64,000 nt of DNA from Mesostigma viride (Eukaryota; Streptophyta; Mesostigmatophyceae; Mesostigmatales; Mesostigmataceae), in assembly GCA_009746045.1 (NCBI GenBank), contig RPFO01000065.1, positions 1,946,484-2,010,483 on the forward strand. The letters run 5' to 3'. The notes below the pieces were generated by a model. That model ran no database searches. It had not been told where the DNA came from and saw only the letters and a program-made list of their open reading frames with translations. The first letter of the stretch is position 1. Each line of letters opens with the position of its first letter. Of this stretch, positions 46,019 through 56,290 are shown one piece after another. Both the position numbers and the translations under genes were made by a program.

Positions 46019-46542
46019 ATGCCGGCCACCATCTGCTTGAAAGAGGCGCTCTCAGCCGCATTGAAGGCAATGCCGTTCTCGATAAAAAATTCGGCAGCCA
46101 GCAGCTGGACACCTTTCTCGTCGACGGGAACCAGCCATTTGGTGATGCTCAGCTGGCCTTTGCTGGGAACCGACGACAAGTCAGCCGGCGCAGCCCCTCC
46201 CATCTCCGCCATTGCCCTGTTCAAATTGTGCTGCTTCTTGGCGTCTGACTGCTGCGACTTGTTGTTATACATCCTGAGAAACTTGCTCCGGATATTCGGT
46301 GGAATTTTGTCGCAGGGTAACATCCCTTCCCCTGCGATTCCGGCAAAGTGTGCACGGACTCGGAATACGCTGATTGCCCCCGCCCCGTATGAGAACTTCT
46401 TGTTGCAAAATGAGCAGAACTTATTCGACACAAACTGCGTTTTGTTACTAACAGCATCTGTGACTGCTTCTTTCTTCTCGAGAACGAAATCCCATTCAGG
46501 CCCTTTCTTCCTCATGGCTGCAAATCGAAAATGGCTGCACAC
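46019..46542 (-). pseudogene. hAT transposase, N-terminal part with BED-like zinc finger
   Basis: On the minus strand, from MRKKGPEWDFV a BED-like finger follows (FCSFCNKKFSYGAGAISVFR, then a histidine in VRAHFAG). After a linker with MYNNKSQQSDAKKQ comes the hAT motif AEFFIENGIAFNAAES, SFKQMVAGM. The start at 46542 or the internal Met of MRKKG is uncertain. Transposase would bind terminal inverted repeats and cut out the transposon; none of these repeats were found. The frame is interrupted at 46018 by SDR-3 and continues at 43434. Confidence 0.75.
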
Positions 46543-46811
46543 TGTCGCACAGTCGCACTGGCCTCGTCGTCGCTATATTGCATTACACCGTCAGTAGCAC
46601 AGCTGGCATTTGCTGGCACACTGTTATTATGCGTTATGTACCTAGTCCTAGCTGTCTCCAACCGGCCAAACATTTTCGGGGAAATGGGTATATTTTATTA
46701 GCCAATTATGGACCAAAGAGGTGAGAGGGGAAATGAGTATCAGCGAATCCTAATTAAGGTGGGCACACACACGTGTGGCGGTGACAGGTGAAAGGCTAAT
46801 AGGGCGCGTTA

Positions 46812-49051
46812 TTAGACCAGGGAATTAAGCCATTGGACCTGAGTAATGTCGCCATGAGGCATACTGGTGAATACCTGATTACGGCCCAGTAGATCATGAA
46901 AAAGCTGGAGCGGGCTGGGCTTGTCGTTATTGGGCCCTGGGTCCCACACCCTGTGTTGTTCCTGAGCTAACAGCCAGTAGCGGCGCATAGCCGCATTCCA
47001 TAGGTATATAAAGCGCCGGACTACGCCGCCGCGGGTATACTCCTCGCGGACATTAAAGACTGTCTCGTTGCGTATGGTCCAGATCGCGTATAGCATAGTA
47101 GTGCGTAGCCATATCCATTCTGCTTGGGAAACTGAAAGCTCGGTCCCTGGTGTGCCAGCAATACCGAAAATGATGGTACGCACGCTAATTGGGAGATTGG
47201 GTGGCGATGCCGTCCATGCGGCCCAGATGTTAATGAGCCACGTCCAAACCCCTGGGAGATTACAGAAAAGGAACCTGTGCTCAATGGTTTCACTAGGGTG
47301 CGTGCACAGGCATGATGCATCATGACCAAAACGCTCGTGGAGCGTAGCGCAGACCCCTATCGCCCTATGCATCAAAAGATGTTGTACATCAGTGGCCCTG
47401 CGGTCCACGAGAGGGTGGTCTACCGCCAGGGTAATCATCTTAACCCAAGTGTAGCCCGGCCAATGTATTCCCCAGCGGGCTCGGCCCGGATGGGGCTGAT
47501 GGTACGTATGCAACAAGATATCATAACCCCAATCTGCGGTGTACTCAAAGATACATTTGCTGGTTCTGATGTCCCCCTTGGTTAAGACCCATCCAAATTC
47601 AACCGGGTCCAGATGTAGTAGATCGAGCCGTGTGTTGCCCACGTGTAGCCATGTAATGCTCTCAACCGGGGATAATGGGTCCGGCTGGATCATGCAAGAT
47701 CTTGGCACAGACCATGGGACTACGCGTATGCGGTGACACTGGGAAGATGGCGTGTACGCATATAAGGTGGATAGTTGATACAGACACCCATTGTGGCCAG
47801 AAATAGCTTCCAGCAGTTGTAGTTGGAGCCCCTCATGTGGCAGAACCGTCACGACTAAACCCTTGCACGCAGGCGTGACTCCGTCGGCGTAGAAGCTAAC
47901 CCAGTCGCCGGTTATAATTGGCTTGCGTGGGGCAGTCATCAATGCATGCCACGCAGCTGGTATCGCACTTATAAGGTTTGCCACGCTTGCAGGGAGGGCA
48001 TGTGGGAGACCCAAGTGCTGACCTCGTCGTAGCTGAGCCGTCGATACGTAGCGCCGTGCCCCAGGTAGAGGTCCAGCACCCTGACAATCGGCGGTGACGC
48101 GCGCAGAAAGCCATCATACGGGTTGTGTCCGTGGAGAGCGCCGAGGGGCTTGTTAGTAGCGTCTGTGATTAAGTCATTAAAAAAGAGTGGCTGCCGTGCC
48201 ACCTCCTCTCGAGTAGTAGGAAAGACTAGGCGACCCGGCTTGAGCTTATTGTAACCTGTCCATATGCGCTGCCAGTACCATGGGAGTCCTTTGTACGAAA
48301 TAAGGGTGCTGCCCAGTATTCCCGCCCCCAGTTGCCACGAGGTGCCACTAGCATGGGTGGAAAGAGAGGCTAGCATTTCACGTGCAAGCATGCAGCCAGG
48401 GTGTGTGTTAACTCCCATAAAAACGGATATCACTTGTTTAGCATACAGCGACCACAGACGCCATTGTATGTTGTGGAGCCCGAGGCCCCCGCGCACCCAT
48501 GACATGAAGGACATCTCTCTGTTGATCCATCCGTGTACCGTGTGGGAGCCTTTCTGTTTCCAGACAAAATTGCTGCCAAGGCGTTGGATGAGCTGTGTGG
48601 TGGCATCATTGGGTGGGTGTGCTTGGCAATAGTACAAGACCTTAGAGAACAACAGTTGGTTGACGATCAGGGTTCGCCCTCGTAGGCTCATGCGGTGGAC
48701 GGCCCCCCAGCGCCCTGCGGTAAGGAGAACGCCTGCAAGCTTGCCCACGTGGTTGGTTTCATCATACATGAAAGAACGTTGTTCAGCCAAGCGTCCCTCG
48801 GGTGTGCAGCCGATGGGACAATTGTGCAAAAGGTGGTGATCCCCCGGCTTGACCCAGGTCACAGCCAGTGAGCCAGGTTGGGGAGGGCGTAGCGTAGGGT
48901 GTTGGTTTTGCCGATATGCAGTCCCGTGCCGGGACTTGAGCACATTGCATCGTTGTTGTGTGGCAACAGAATAGGTAGTGATATTATCCATGACAGCATG
49001 CACTTCAGGCAGAGAGATACAAACATTTGTTGTGTCATCCACATAAGCCAA
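46812..49051 (-). pseudogene. LINE ORF2, reverse transcriptase C-terminal part
   Basis: Two overlapping minus-strand frames, 49051-47969 and 48014-46812, form one broken polyprotein. It starts at the RT catalytic box AYVDDTT (Y-x-D-D). The thumb and connection region follow (GRTLIVNQLLFSKVLYYCQA, WINREMSFMSWVRGGLGLHN), then a zinc-binding RT domain, zf-RVT (LHERFGHDASCLCTHPSET, IEHRFLFC). It ends RNQVFTSMPHGDITQVQW. The endonuclease and RT fingers are missing: at 49.05 kb the sequence switches to the repeat shared with 4.7 kb. A frameshift at about 48.0 kb joins the two frames. Confidence 0.85.
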
Positions 49052-49299
49052 ACATTTTGCAAGGCTTGCGCTTTATGAAAAGAACTGTACGCATCTACTT
49101 CTAGTAGTAAAAATCTCAAATGTGCAGTGAGCGCGCCGCGCCCAGAATCTGGGCACCGCGCCAGTGCCCGCTGCCCGCTGGTACCCCCGAAAAATTCTAA
49201 GTCCAAACCGCGTGGTCAGACGTAAAATACGCGTAAAATACGTCGAGGCCCATAATATGCTTTATCCCGCATTTTATCGCAAAAGTGCGGCGTACATAA

Positions 49300-49382
49300 C
49301 AACCATATGCCCCCTCTCAGGGATATGTGCTACATGTACTCCCAACGGAGTTATGTTCCTAATTAATTAATTAATTAATTAA
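49300..49382 (+). repeat. LINE-type 3' end: stem-loop plus (TTAA)n tail
   Basis: CATATGCCCCCTCTCAGGG, ATGTGCTACATGTACTCC, CAACGGAGTTATGTT and then about 6 repeats of AATT. The same 3' terminus as at 13.78-13.85 kb, but with a different tail unit. Confidence 0.75.
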
Positions 49383-49784
49383 TGGAAGTGTTTTAGTGAT
49401 GATGATGTTGGAGATATTGCATTTGTGTGACTGCATGTTGATAGCTGGCCAGCACCAATGGTTGTTTGAGCTTTCCTTTGTTATTAAATTAAATTATGAT
49501 GATTTGTTATTATAGTTTGTTATGATGATGTGACAAGACTACAATTAATGTGCTGAGCCAACCATGGTTGACATGCATGACTGCATGCAAGCTATATATA
49601 CCATGTTCCTACTTGGTTCCTTGCCCTCCATAGTCCCAGTTTGTCATCCATGCCGGGGAGGACAGTTTAGGAGGTGTTGTTGAGCTGATTAGCTTGGTTG
49701 GCATGAACCTTACACTCTAACCTGGGAGAAACATAGGAAATGCTGCTTAGGCATGTTAGGGCTACCATCGTCAAGGCTATGAAC
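49383..49784. other. no recognisable feature
   Basis: AT-rich sequence with GATGATG runs; no open frame with a domain. It ends at the target-site duplication of the SINE-like element. Confidence 0.45.
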
Positions 49785-49794
49785 ATATTTACAA

Positions 49795-51987
49795 CGACAC
49801 GTGTGTAGTACTCCTACACACACAGATCTCGAATGATTTATCTAGTACCAAATCCGAAAGGCTTGCATCACTCCCCGGAAAGGAGAACTTTTGCGGATGA
49901 CTGTAGGTGTAAGTTGGCGATGCCCTAGGATCCGGAGATGTCCGTCCTATAGTCAGCAAAAGTTGGTGCAAGAGGTCCCCAGTTCGATTCCGGTCGGATT
50001 CATTTGCAGATCGCGTTTTCCGCGTTTTCCGCGGACCGGCACTGAACGCAAATGGTTTTCACCTTTGCGGCGTGCCAAATCAGAATATACGCTTGGCTGA
50101 TCTCGATAGTACCGGCTACGCCCCCTTCTAATAAAGAAGGTTCCAGCCGTGTTCAGCCCGTCTCACGTTGCGAGACTGAACAAATCTCGCGTGCAGACAC
50201 GTGTGTAGTACTCCTACACACAGATCTCGAATGATTTATCTAGTACCAAATCCGAAAGGCTTGCATCACTCCCCGGAAAGGAGAACTTTTGCGGATGACT
50301 GTAGGTGTAAGTTGGCGATGCCCTAGGATCCGGAGACATCCGTCCTATCAAGGAGACAACCAGCGCAGGCCAGAAATCGGGAGAATCCGGACCATGGTAG
50401 CCCGATCCTGCCGTTATCAAGATTGTCCGCGTGTTCGAGTCGTTCAGGATGATGAAGATGAATGGTGATGGAAATGTGTATCCGTGTGCATTGAAATTAT
50501 GGCTGGCTTACGTGTAGAGCGACTAGATGACCTAGACGGTGGGGCCGGAAACAGCATGCTTGATCAGGGCGTGTGTTTCGAGCCTAACTGGCCGGGAGTG
50601 TCTAGTGGTGAGCACCATTGCTGCGATCGCTCTCCCACCATTTACGAGGAAATACCCGCAAATGGAAAACCACTGAAAAGGTCTAGCTAGTCAGTCATCA
50701 CGTTAGCCATGCCATGATTCCAAACGTCCAAGAACTGCACACGGTGCAAAGGCAAAAAGCCGGAGGACAGCTCACTTTCAAATGTGTGGCGGGAACCAAA
50801 AGCCCGCGTATGCCAGAAAACAGCGTGTTGCTGCAGGGACGCGATGATGTGGACAACGAATCCAATGCCAAGCTCGGAACGGCCGCAAAGGAGATCTGGC
50901 ATCACAGGGTTCAGATGTGCGGCTCAGATACTATGCGATCCAGCCGGTCCACGACCTGTTTGTAGAGCTTGTGCCAAGGGGCAGCACCGAACAGATGTGG
51001 GTGACGTTGCAAAAAACACCGGACTTGACGGAGCATAATGTCTCGGGCATAGTCTTTGACCAATAAACGATGCAAGAGTTCAACAAGAGTCGTGATGAAA
51101 TCGACACGATAAGAACAAAGACGTGAAAAACGATGTAACTGAGAAAGAACAACACCATATTTTGCTGTGTGGGAAAGGAGACTGTGAATATCGGGGTAAC
51201 GAATAAAAGGAATTTGCTGGTATTTAGGATCCTTGCGCTTATCATAGACAGCCGTACGCCAGCCCTTCTTGTTATGGGTAATGTTAAGATCGAGGTAATT
51301 GCAATGAGTATCCTCTGACGTGAGCTTTAATGTGAGGGACGCTTGCGGGTAGATGCCAGGCAGACCAGCGGTGATATACAAATGGGTTGCGAAATCAGGG
51401 TTGTCGAAAGCAATGACATCATCAATGTATCGACATGTGTGGATAAAACGCCTTATATGAGAACATCATCGTTTGAGGCAATGAGATTCTCCATGAATGC
51501 AAGCTCATAGGTGTATAGATAGAGGTTTGCAAGGAGCCCGGCACAGTTAGTGCCCATAGGGATGCCGATAGCTTGTTGGTATACATTGCCCGCAAAACAA
51601 ATGAAGGTGTTATCAACAAGATAAGAGATCCAATGAACAAGGTCAGCCTTCGTGATAATATCAAGGAGACAACCATATAAGGAGACAACCATATAATTAT
51701 AAGCATCCCGCACGATAGCACCTGCCGCAATCCCTGAGAGCCACGTTGCCGTGGGCTTGGTCTGAGAAACACGCACGTGCAGGTGGTTGCGCCCGTGAGG
51801 CCTACGTGCATACAGACGAGTAAGGAGGCTATCTAAACGAGCTTTAGCCCTATAGTCAGCGAAAGTTGGTGCGAGAGGTCCCCAGTTCGATTCCGGTCGG
51901 ATTCATTTGCAGATCGTGTTTTCCGCGTTTTCCGCGGACCGGCACTGAACGCAAATGGTTTTCACCTTTGCGGCGTGCCAAATCAGA
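49795..51987 (+). mobile_element. dimeric tRNA-derived SINE-like element (with nested insertion)
   Basis: Flanked by the 10-bp duplication ATATTTACAA (49785-49794 and 51988-51997). Each unit starts CACGTGTGTAGTACTCC (a hairpin, TGTAG/CTACA) and contains a tRNA-like segment: A-box-like TATAGTCAGCAAAAGTTGG and B box AGTTCGATTCC before GGTCGGATTCA, with no anticodon arm. Units end GCGTGCCAAATCAGAAT. A spacer with an AGACTGAACAAATCTCG hairpin separates unit 1 (49795-50085) from unit 2 (from about 50195). Unit 2 is split at 50348 by a reverse-transcriptase fragment and resumes at 51849. Confidence 0.65.
50349..51848 (-). mobile_element. nested reverse-transcriptase fragment, Penelope-like or related
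   Basis: A 1,500-bp insertion flanked by CCTAT (50344-50348 and 51849-51853). On the minus strand, one frame holds RT motifs GNVYQQAIGIPMGTNCAG and LLANLYLYTYELAFMENL. After a frameshift near 51460 comes CRYIDDVIAFDNPDF (the Y-x-D-D active site). Then IYPQASLTLKL, NYLDLNITHNKKGW, AVYDKRKDPKYQQIPF and a tail with YGVVLSQLHRFSRLC. This series is known from a widespread single-ORF RT family that I think is Penelope-like; no GIY-YIG endonuclease is visible. Both ends are truncated, and the frameshift makes it inactive. Confidence 0.75.
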
Positions 51988-51999
51988 ATATTTACAAGG

Positions 52000-53575
52000 C
52001 TGGCCATGCTGGAGGGATGGTGAACACATATGAGGTGCGTGGTACCACCCCTTTGTACATTGTAAACATACTCAGCATGGTTTTGGTGCATGTTGGATGG
52101 CATATGAAGTGGCACTGTGGGGTTACTAACTTACTGAGTGGTCCTTAGCGCCTTGTCAGGTGGTCATATAGGAAACCCATCAACTTGAGTAGTTCTTGTC
52201 ACAATGACCCCCCACGTTGAGCATGCGTTGCCGTCAGCGTGCAAGAGTTAATTATGTGTGCTTTGGTCAGTTTGCAGATGTCTTTGATGAAGAAGGAGGT
52301 GCTAGTGTGGCTGAATGGTTACTATAATTCCCTTGTAGTGTCTACATGGGTGGCCGTCTTGGAATGGTTGTAACTTGGGCAGTTCTTGTCAGAACGTCGT
52401 CAAACCTTGAACATAGGAGGTACCATATGTGCAGAGGATGGTAGTATGTGGTTTGGCCAGTTTTCACGTGGCTTAGATGTATAAAGGGGTTTTAGTGTGG
52501 TTAAATACTAGCTAAAACCTCAGTCAGCGTCATCACAGGTGGTGATCTAGGAATATCCATCAAATAGGGCTGCGCTTGTCAGAATGACCTGAAAATTTGG
52601 GGCTGCATGTCCCCCAACCTCTAGTATTTGGGAATATATGATTTGGCACTATTCCATGTGTTTATGATTTGATTTATTTATTTTAAATTAAAAAAGTACC
52701 CTTTTTGCGGGAAAATCCATCAATGCGTCTAAACATGATTATTCTGTGCTCAAAATTAGGCAGACTTTCTCAAAGTCAGGGAACTATATGGGAATATATG
52801 ATTTGGTCCCAATATGTTTGCCCACTGCCCTAGGAAAAATGTAACTAAAATAGCGTCTTTTTCTATTTTTAGCGCGTTACCGGTGTATGGTGGGGGCTAG
52901 TACCCCCCCAAGTGGCTGGAAAATTTTTTTAAATCATATTTATGGTCCCCAATCATCTTTGGATTTTTAGCACATACATAGGTATGGTTTCCAGAAAAGT
53001 GCCCTTTAGGCATGTCCCCTCCCCTTAATTTAAATTTAATGCCTACTATCGAGGCAGCTGAGTATAGTGTAGTTAGGATTTTCTAGATAGCTTAGAGTTA
53101 GTATAGTTCGATCACGCGGCTTCCTCCACCCCACAGGCGGGAAAAATGGTTTCGACTTAGGACTTTTGTTTTTTGCAAAACTTAGCCCTAACCGGGAGAA
53201 TTAATTAATAAGCACGTGACTGCGTCACGTGGGTGCCAATACAGAGTAAAGGAACCTTCAACCCTATATACACAGTGAGAAGGAGGGAGGGCGCCCTAGC
53301 TTCTCTCACTGCCGCAGGTGGGCAGGCCACAGAGCGCTCTCTCCACGGCATGGTGCCGGGGCGCAACACTGTGGGTGCAATACAACCAGTGCAATACCAT
53401 AGGTAGGCTGACGCATAGCTTATGCTACAAATGTGAGGTGGGCTCAAGACGTCGGCTAATTAAGGCGCAAGCTGATGGCCACAAGGTGCCAGAGCTAATT
53501 GAAGGTACTATAACGCTGTGCGCTAATATCGTTTCAAGTGCTGTAATGCCTAAGCTATCCCATCATCGATTGCCC
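52000..53575. other. non-coding, with degenerate roughly 180-bp repeats
   Basis: Phrases such as GTTCTTGTCAGAA or CTTGTCAGAATGACC, preceded by TAGGAA and CATCAA, recur about every 180 bp from 52.15 to 52.62 kb. This suggests an old tandem array. From 52.6 to 53.2 kb the sequence is AT-rich; a fragment (ATATTTATGGTCCCC) is shared with 39.34 kb. No gene is recognised. Confidence 0.45.
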
Positions 53576-53579
53576 CCAT

Positions 53580-54239
53580 CTAGACAACTAGCTGGAGTGC
53601 TCTATCCCGGGGAAGCCCGGGGGGCTTCCACAGTTTCTTGTTGACGTAGAGGTCCCCGCCCCGCCAGTACACTTGGGGCTTCTCGGGGTTGGTCTTGTGG
53701 CGGATGTAGTCGGGCCACTGATCGCGGCGTTGCTGCTGCTGGGCTGGCGTCAGGTCGTCGTCAAGCGACCAGGAGGTGTCCACCAGCTTCTTGCGGCGAG
53801 AGAGGAACCGAACTCGGGCTGTGATGTCGCTGAAGGTGAGGACCACTGGAGGGGGCCCAGCCTTGGCCCGTGGATGGGGCAGGCGGTAGGCGCCCTGCAG
53901 TATCGCACCTGGCAGCTGCATGCGCGCCAAGAGCTGTTTCTTCAGCTCGTCGAGAAGAGAGTCTGGGGTCTCCTCCGGCAGCATGTCGAAGCGCCTGAGG
54001 ATGACCCGGCAGCGGCGACGGTCGCGGTCAGCGGCCTCGCGGCGCGTGTCTTCCAGCTCCTGGAGCTTGGTGGTGATGGCGGTCGTGGTAGAGGATGCCT
54101 GGCTCTTGAGCAGGTCCGCCCAGGAGGCGCGAGTCGAGGGGTCATCACTAGCCCTACCAGCAGGTTGGGCGGCGATGGTGGCCGTTCGCTCGGCGATCTC
54201 GGGGACCTGCGTGGCCAGGGCGTCTCCGGGAGAAGACAA
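53580..54239 (-). CDS. LINE ORF1-like protein, C-terminal two-thirds
   Basis: A 219-residue open minus-strand frame: coiled-coil-like QELEDTRREAADRDRRRCRV, the RRM-like ORF1p core (ILRRFDMLPEETPDSLLDEL, GAYRLPHPRAKAGPPPVV, LTFSDITARVRFLSRRKKL), and the C-terminal domain (SLDDDLTPAQQQQRRDQW, KPQVYWRGGDLYVNKKLW). It is clearly related to but diverged from the copies at 12-14 and 41-43 kb. There is no frameshift in this part. Upstream the family's N-terminal domain is absent, so the element is 5'-truncated or unrelated there. It is not followed by a reverse transcriptase. Confidence 0.75.
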   Translation of the reverse strand: MSSPGDALATQVPEIAERTATIAAQPAGRASDDPSTRASWADLLKSQASSTTTAITTKLQELEDTRREAADRDRRRCRVILRRFDMLPEETPDSLLDELKKQLLARMQLPGAILQGAYRLPHPRAKAGPPPVVLTFSDITARVRFLSRRKKLVDTSWSLDDDLTPAQQQQRRDQWPDYIRHKTNPEKPQVYWRGGDLYVNKKLWKPPGLPRDRALQLVV

Positions 54240-54369
54240 GTGTACAACACGGAAACTCGTCTGTGGGGGGACGTGCTACTGATATAAGTCGTACACAGCG
54301 TACGACATCAGCGATGAAACGCCAAATCATAGGGAAAGGCTATCAACAGGAAGTTATGAACACTCAGGA

Positions 54370-54948
54370 TTGGACGAAAAAATGAAACGCCAAGTCATGG
54401 ACAGAACCGGTAGAGGGAAAAAGATTCGCATGAAAGGCAATCAGATTCGAAACGGACGATTAGAGGAAAAAATTATCATGGAATCGAAATGGAGACGCAC
54501 GATTGGATACAAAAACGGAACAAAACATTCACAAAGGACATTCTGGAAAGGACATGACAGCGCATACTACTGGACAGCGTCCCACGAAAAAACGAAACGT
54601 GGAGGGAAGAAGAATATACGATATTCAGAGGCATTTGATTCCAAATGGACACGCACGATTGGAAGGAAGAATAAAATTAGGAAAGCACATGCCAGCGCAT
54701 ATACAACAGGACATGGTCAAGCTGGAGAAGCCAGGCGCCAAGCCCGGCATGAGCTTGAAGACGACGACGTCGCCGCCGACGAGCTTAACCCGCGCACCAC
54801 ACGGCACAGTAACTTCATTTTAAGCGATGAATCGAGCGGCGATACCGAAAATGTGGTGGAGAGAGAGGAGAGTGATAAAGGCGAGGATTCAGAGGAAGGG
54901 GAGTGTCAAAATGAAGAAAAAGAAGAAACTGAGGTGACCCCGCAGTAG
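54370..54948 (+). CDS. hypothetical basic/acidic repeat protein
   Basis: A 192-residue open frame of unknown function. The first 120 residues are Lys/Arg-rich and contain imperfect repeats (SKWRRTIGYKNGTKHS and SKWTRTIGRKNKIRKA; KGHDSAYYW and KAHASAYTT). The tail from about residue 130 is acidic (SDESSGDTENVVEREESDKG). No domain is recognised. The internal DNA repeats suggest that the frame may be partly a repeat by-product. Confidence 0.35.
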   Translation: MDEKMKRQVMDRTGRGKKIRMKGNQIRNGRLEEKIIMESKWRRTIGYKNGTKHSQRTFWKGHDSAYYWTASHEKTKRGGKKNIRYSEAFDSKWTRTIGRKNKIRKAHASAYTTGHGQAGEARRQARHELEDDDVAADELNPRTTRHSNFILSDESSGDTENVVEREESDKGEDSEEGECQNEEKEETEVTPQ

Positions 54949-54989
54949 AACCTGCACCCGGCTTATGCCGAGCAGAGGGAGCACGACAG

Positions 54990-55590
54990 GGCACAACCTG
55001 TACCTACTAATGGATACCCGTGCGACTGCTGCAATCGGATATTCACAACACCAGGGCGACGCAGACAGCACCTACGCAGCGAAGCCAGAAAAAAAGTTTC
55101 TTGGTGGTTCGTGTGGACGCTATTCTTGCATTTTGACCTTTTGCTTAATGCGTTATATCCATGCTAATTACAATTCGGCTTTCTGCTATCTGTTATGCTG
55201 GGATTTTGCAGGAAGGCGAGTGAGAAAGCAGAGAGGAAGGAAGCGCAGAAGAAGGCAGCACAAGGCGATGCCCAGCAAGCCAAGCAGCCGTCTGCCGAAC
55301 ACGCTGGGAGTGATGTTCCAAACTGGCCACTACTCAATCGACACAAAGTTTTTGTCTGGTGCGGGCATTGACTCATTGTTCGAGATCATGGCATGCCCCA
55401 CCCTGAACGAGATCACAGCAGCCAGTGTAGGGGCACTGGTGGCAGCCGCCATATATGCTCCGCGTACTTCGACCTCGGGGAGGAGGAGGCTGGCCTGCAG
55501 CCTGTCACTAAAAAATTGAAAAAAGAATCTGCAAAAATTGAGTCACCTGTTGCTGACGACGCGCAACCATCATTGTACCATTAAGTGGTG
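54990..55590 (+). pseudogene. possible C2H2-like finger and charged coding remnant
   Basis: Downstream of the acidic ORF, one frame reads YPCDCCNRIFTTPGRRRQHL: a C-x2-C-x12-H half of a C2H2 finger, without the second His. Another, beginning after a possible AG acceptor at about 55210, reads KASEKAERKEAQKKAAQGDA. A third reads EEEAGLQPVTKKLKKESAKI. These may be exons of one gene, but no consistent splice model was found and a stop breaks the second. Confidence 0.3.
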
Positions 55591-55816
55591 GACTTTGAGA
55601 ATGAGATGGAAGTAGAAATTGCCCATGGATAGAAAACTCCTGCACAATTACGTGTGGTGACTGGCAAGTTTAATGATGCCTGGCTAGACAGGATCATAGA
55701 CGGTGATGATGGTCGTGATGAGATGATTTTGCGCGGGGACTATATTGAAGTGTCGTGAAGTTATGGTGATGATGGCTGTAACATGGGGATGAAATTAAGT
55801 GACCTAAAATATTTTT

Positions 55817-56290
55817 AACCCGTGTTTTTTTAATTAGAACGCGATATATCGCGTTGTAAGCTTTTTTTAGAACGCGTATAGCACCTAAGGAAAATTTTTT
55901 TTCATGGTCATGTATATACTTTCCTGAAAGCCCATAAATCAAAGGATTTTTTGAGCTACTCAGACCTACAAAATGCTTATTCATTAGAGAGATACACTGG
56001 TTTGAATACAGGGGGGTCTGACCATGACCGCGATTTCTTGACCCTAGGTCACAAGTCATGTGCTTATTCACAAATGGTTCATGAAAAAAATCTGGCTTCT
56101 TGCACGAGCTATGGGCAACATATGCAGGCTCTGTGAAACAAAACTCAGGCCCATTGGGCCACTGGAGCTATTTTTCATTAGCATCACAATTACAACGCAG
56201 TACAACGCAGTGGGAAACATGAGAGCCCTTGACAACATTACGCAACGACCCGAGCCCCATAAACGGGGCCATAGTGAGCTTGGAGGGTCA
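55817..56290 (-). repeat. CGCGAT-palindrome repeat, inverted relative to 39.6-39.9 kb
   Basis: It starts AACCCGTGTTTTTTTAATT with AGAACGCGATATATCGCGTT, then the shared sequence described at 39620-39880. It continues to GGAGGGTCAAAACGTTGAAA, where the larger inverted repeat with 25-36 kb begins. Confidence 0.8.

Noticed and set aside
49940-50005. A functional tRNA gene (B box AGTTCGATTCC)
   Set aside because: The anticodon arm is missing and the acceptor and T stems have mismatches. The segment occurs in every copy of a mobile element, so it is a tRNA-derived SINE part.
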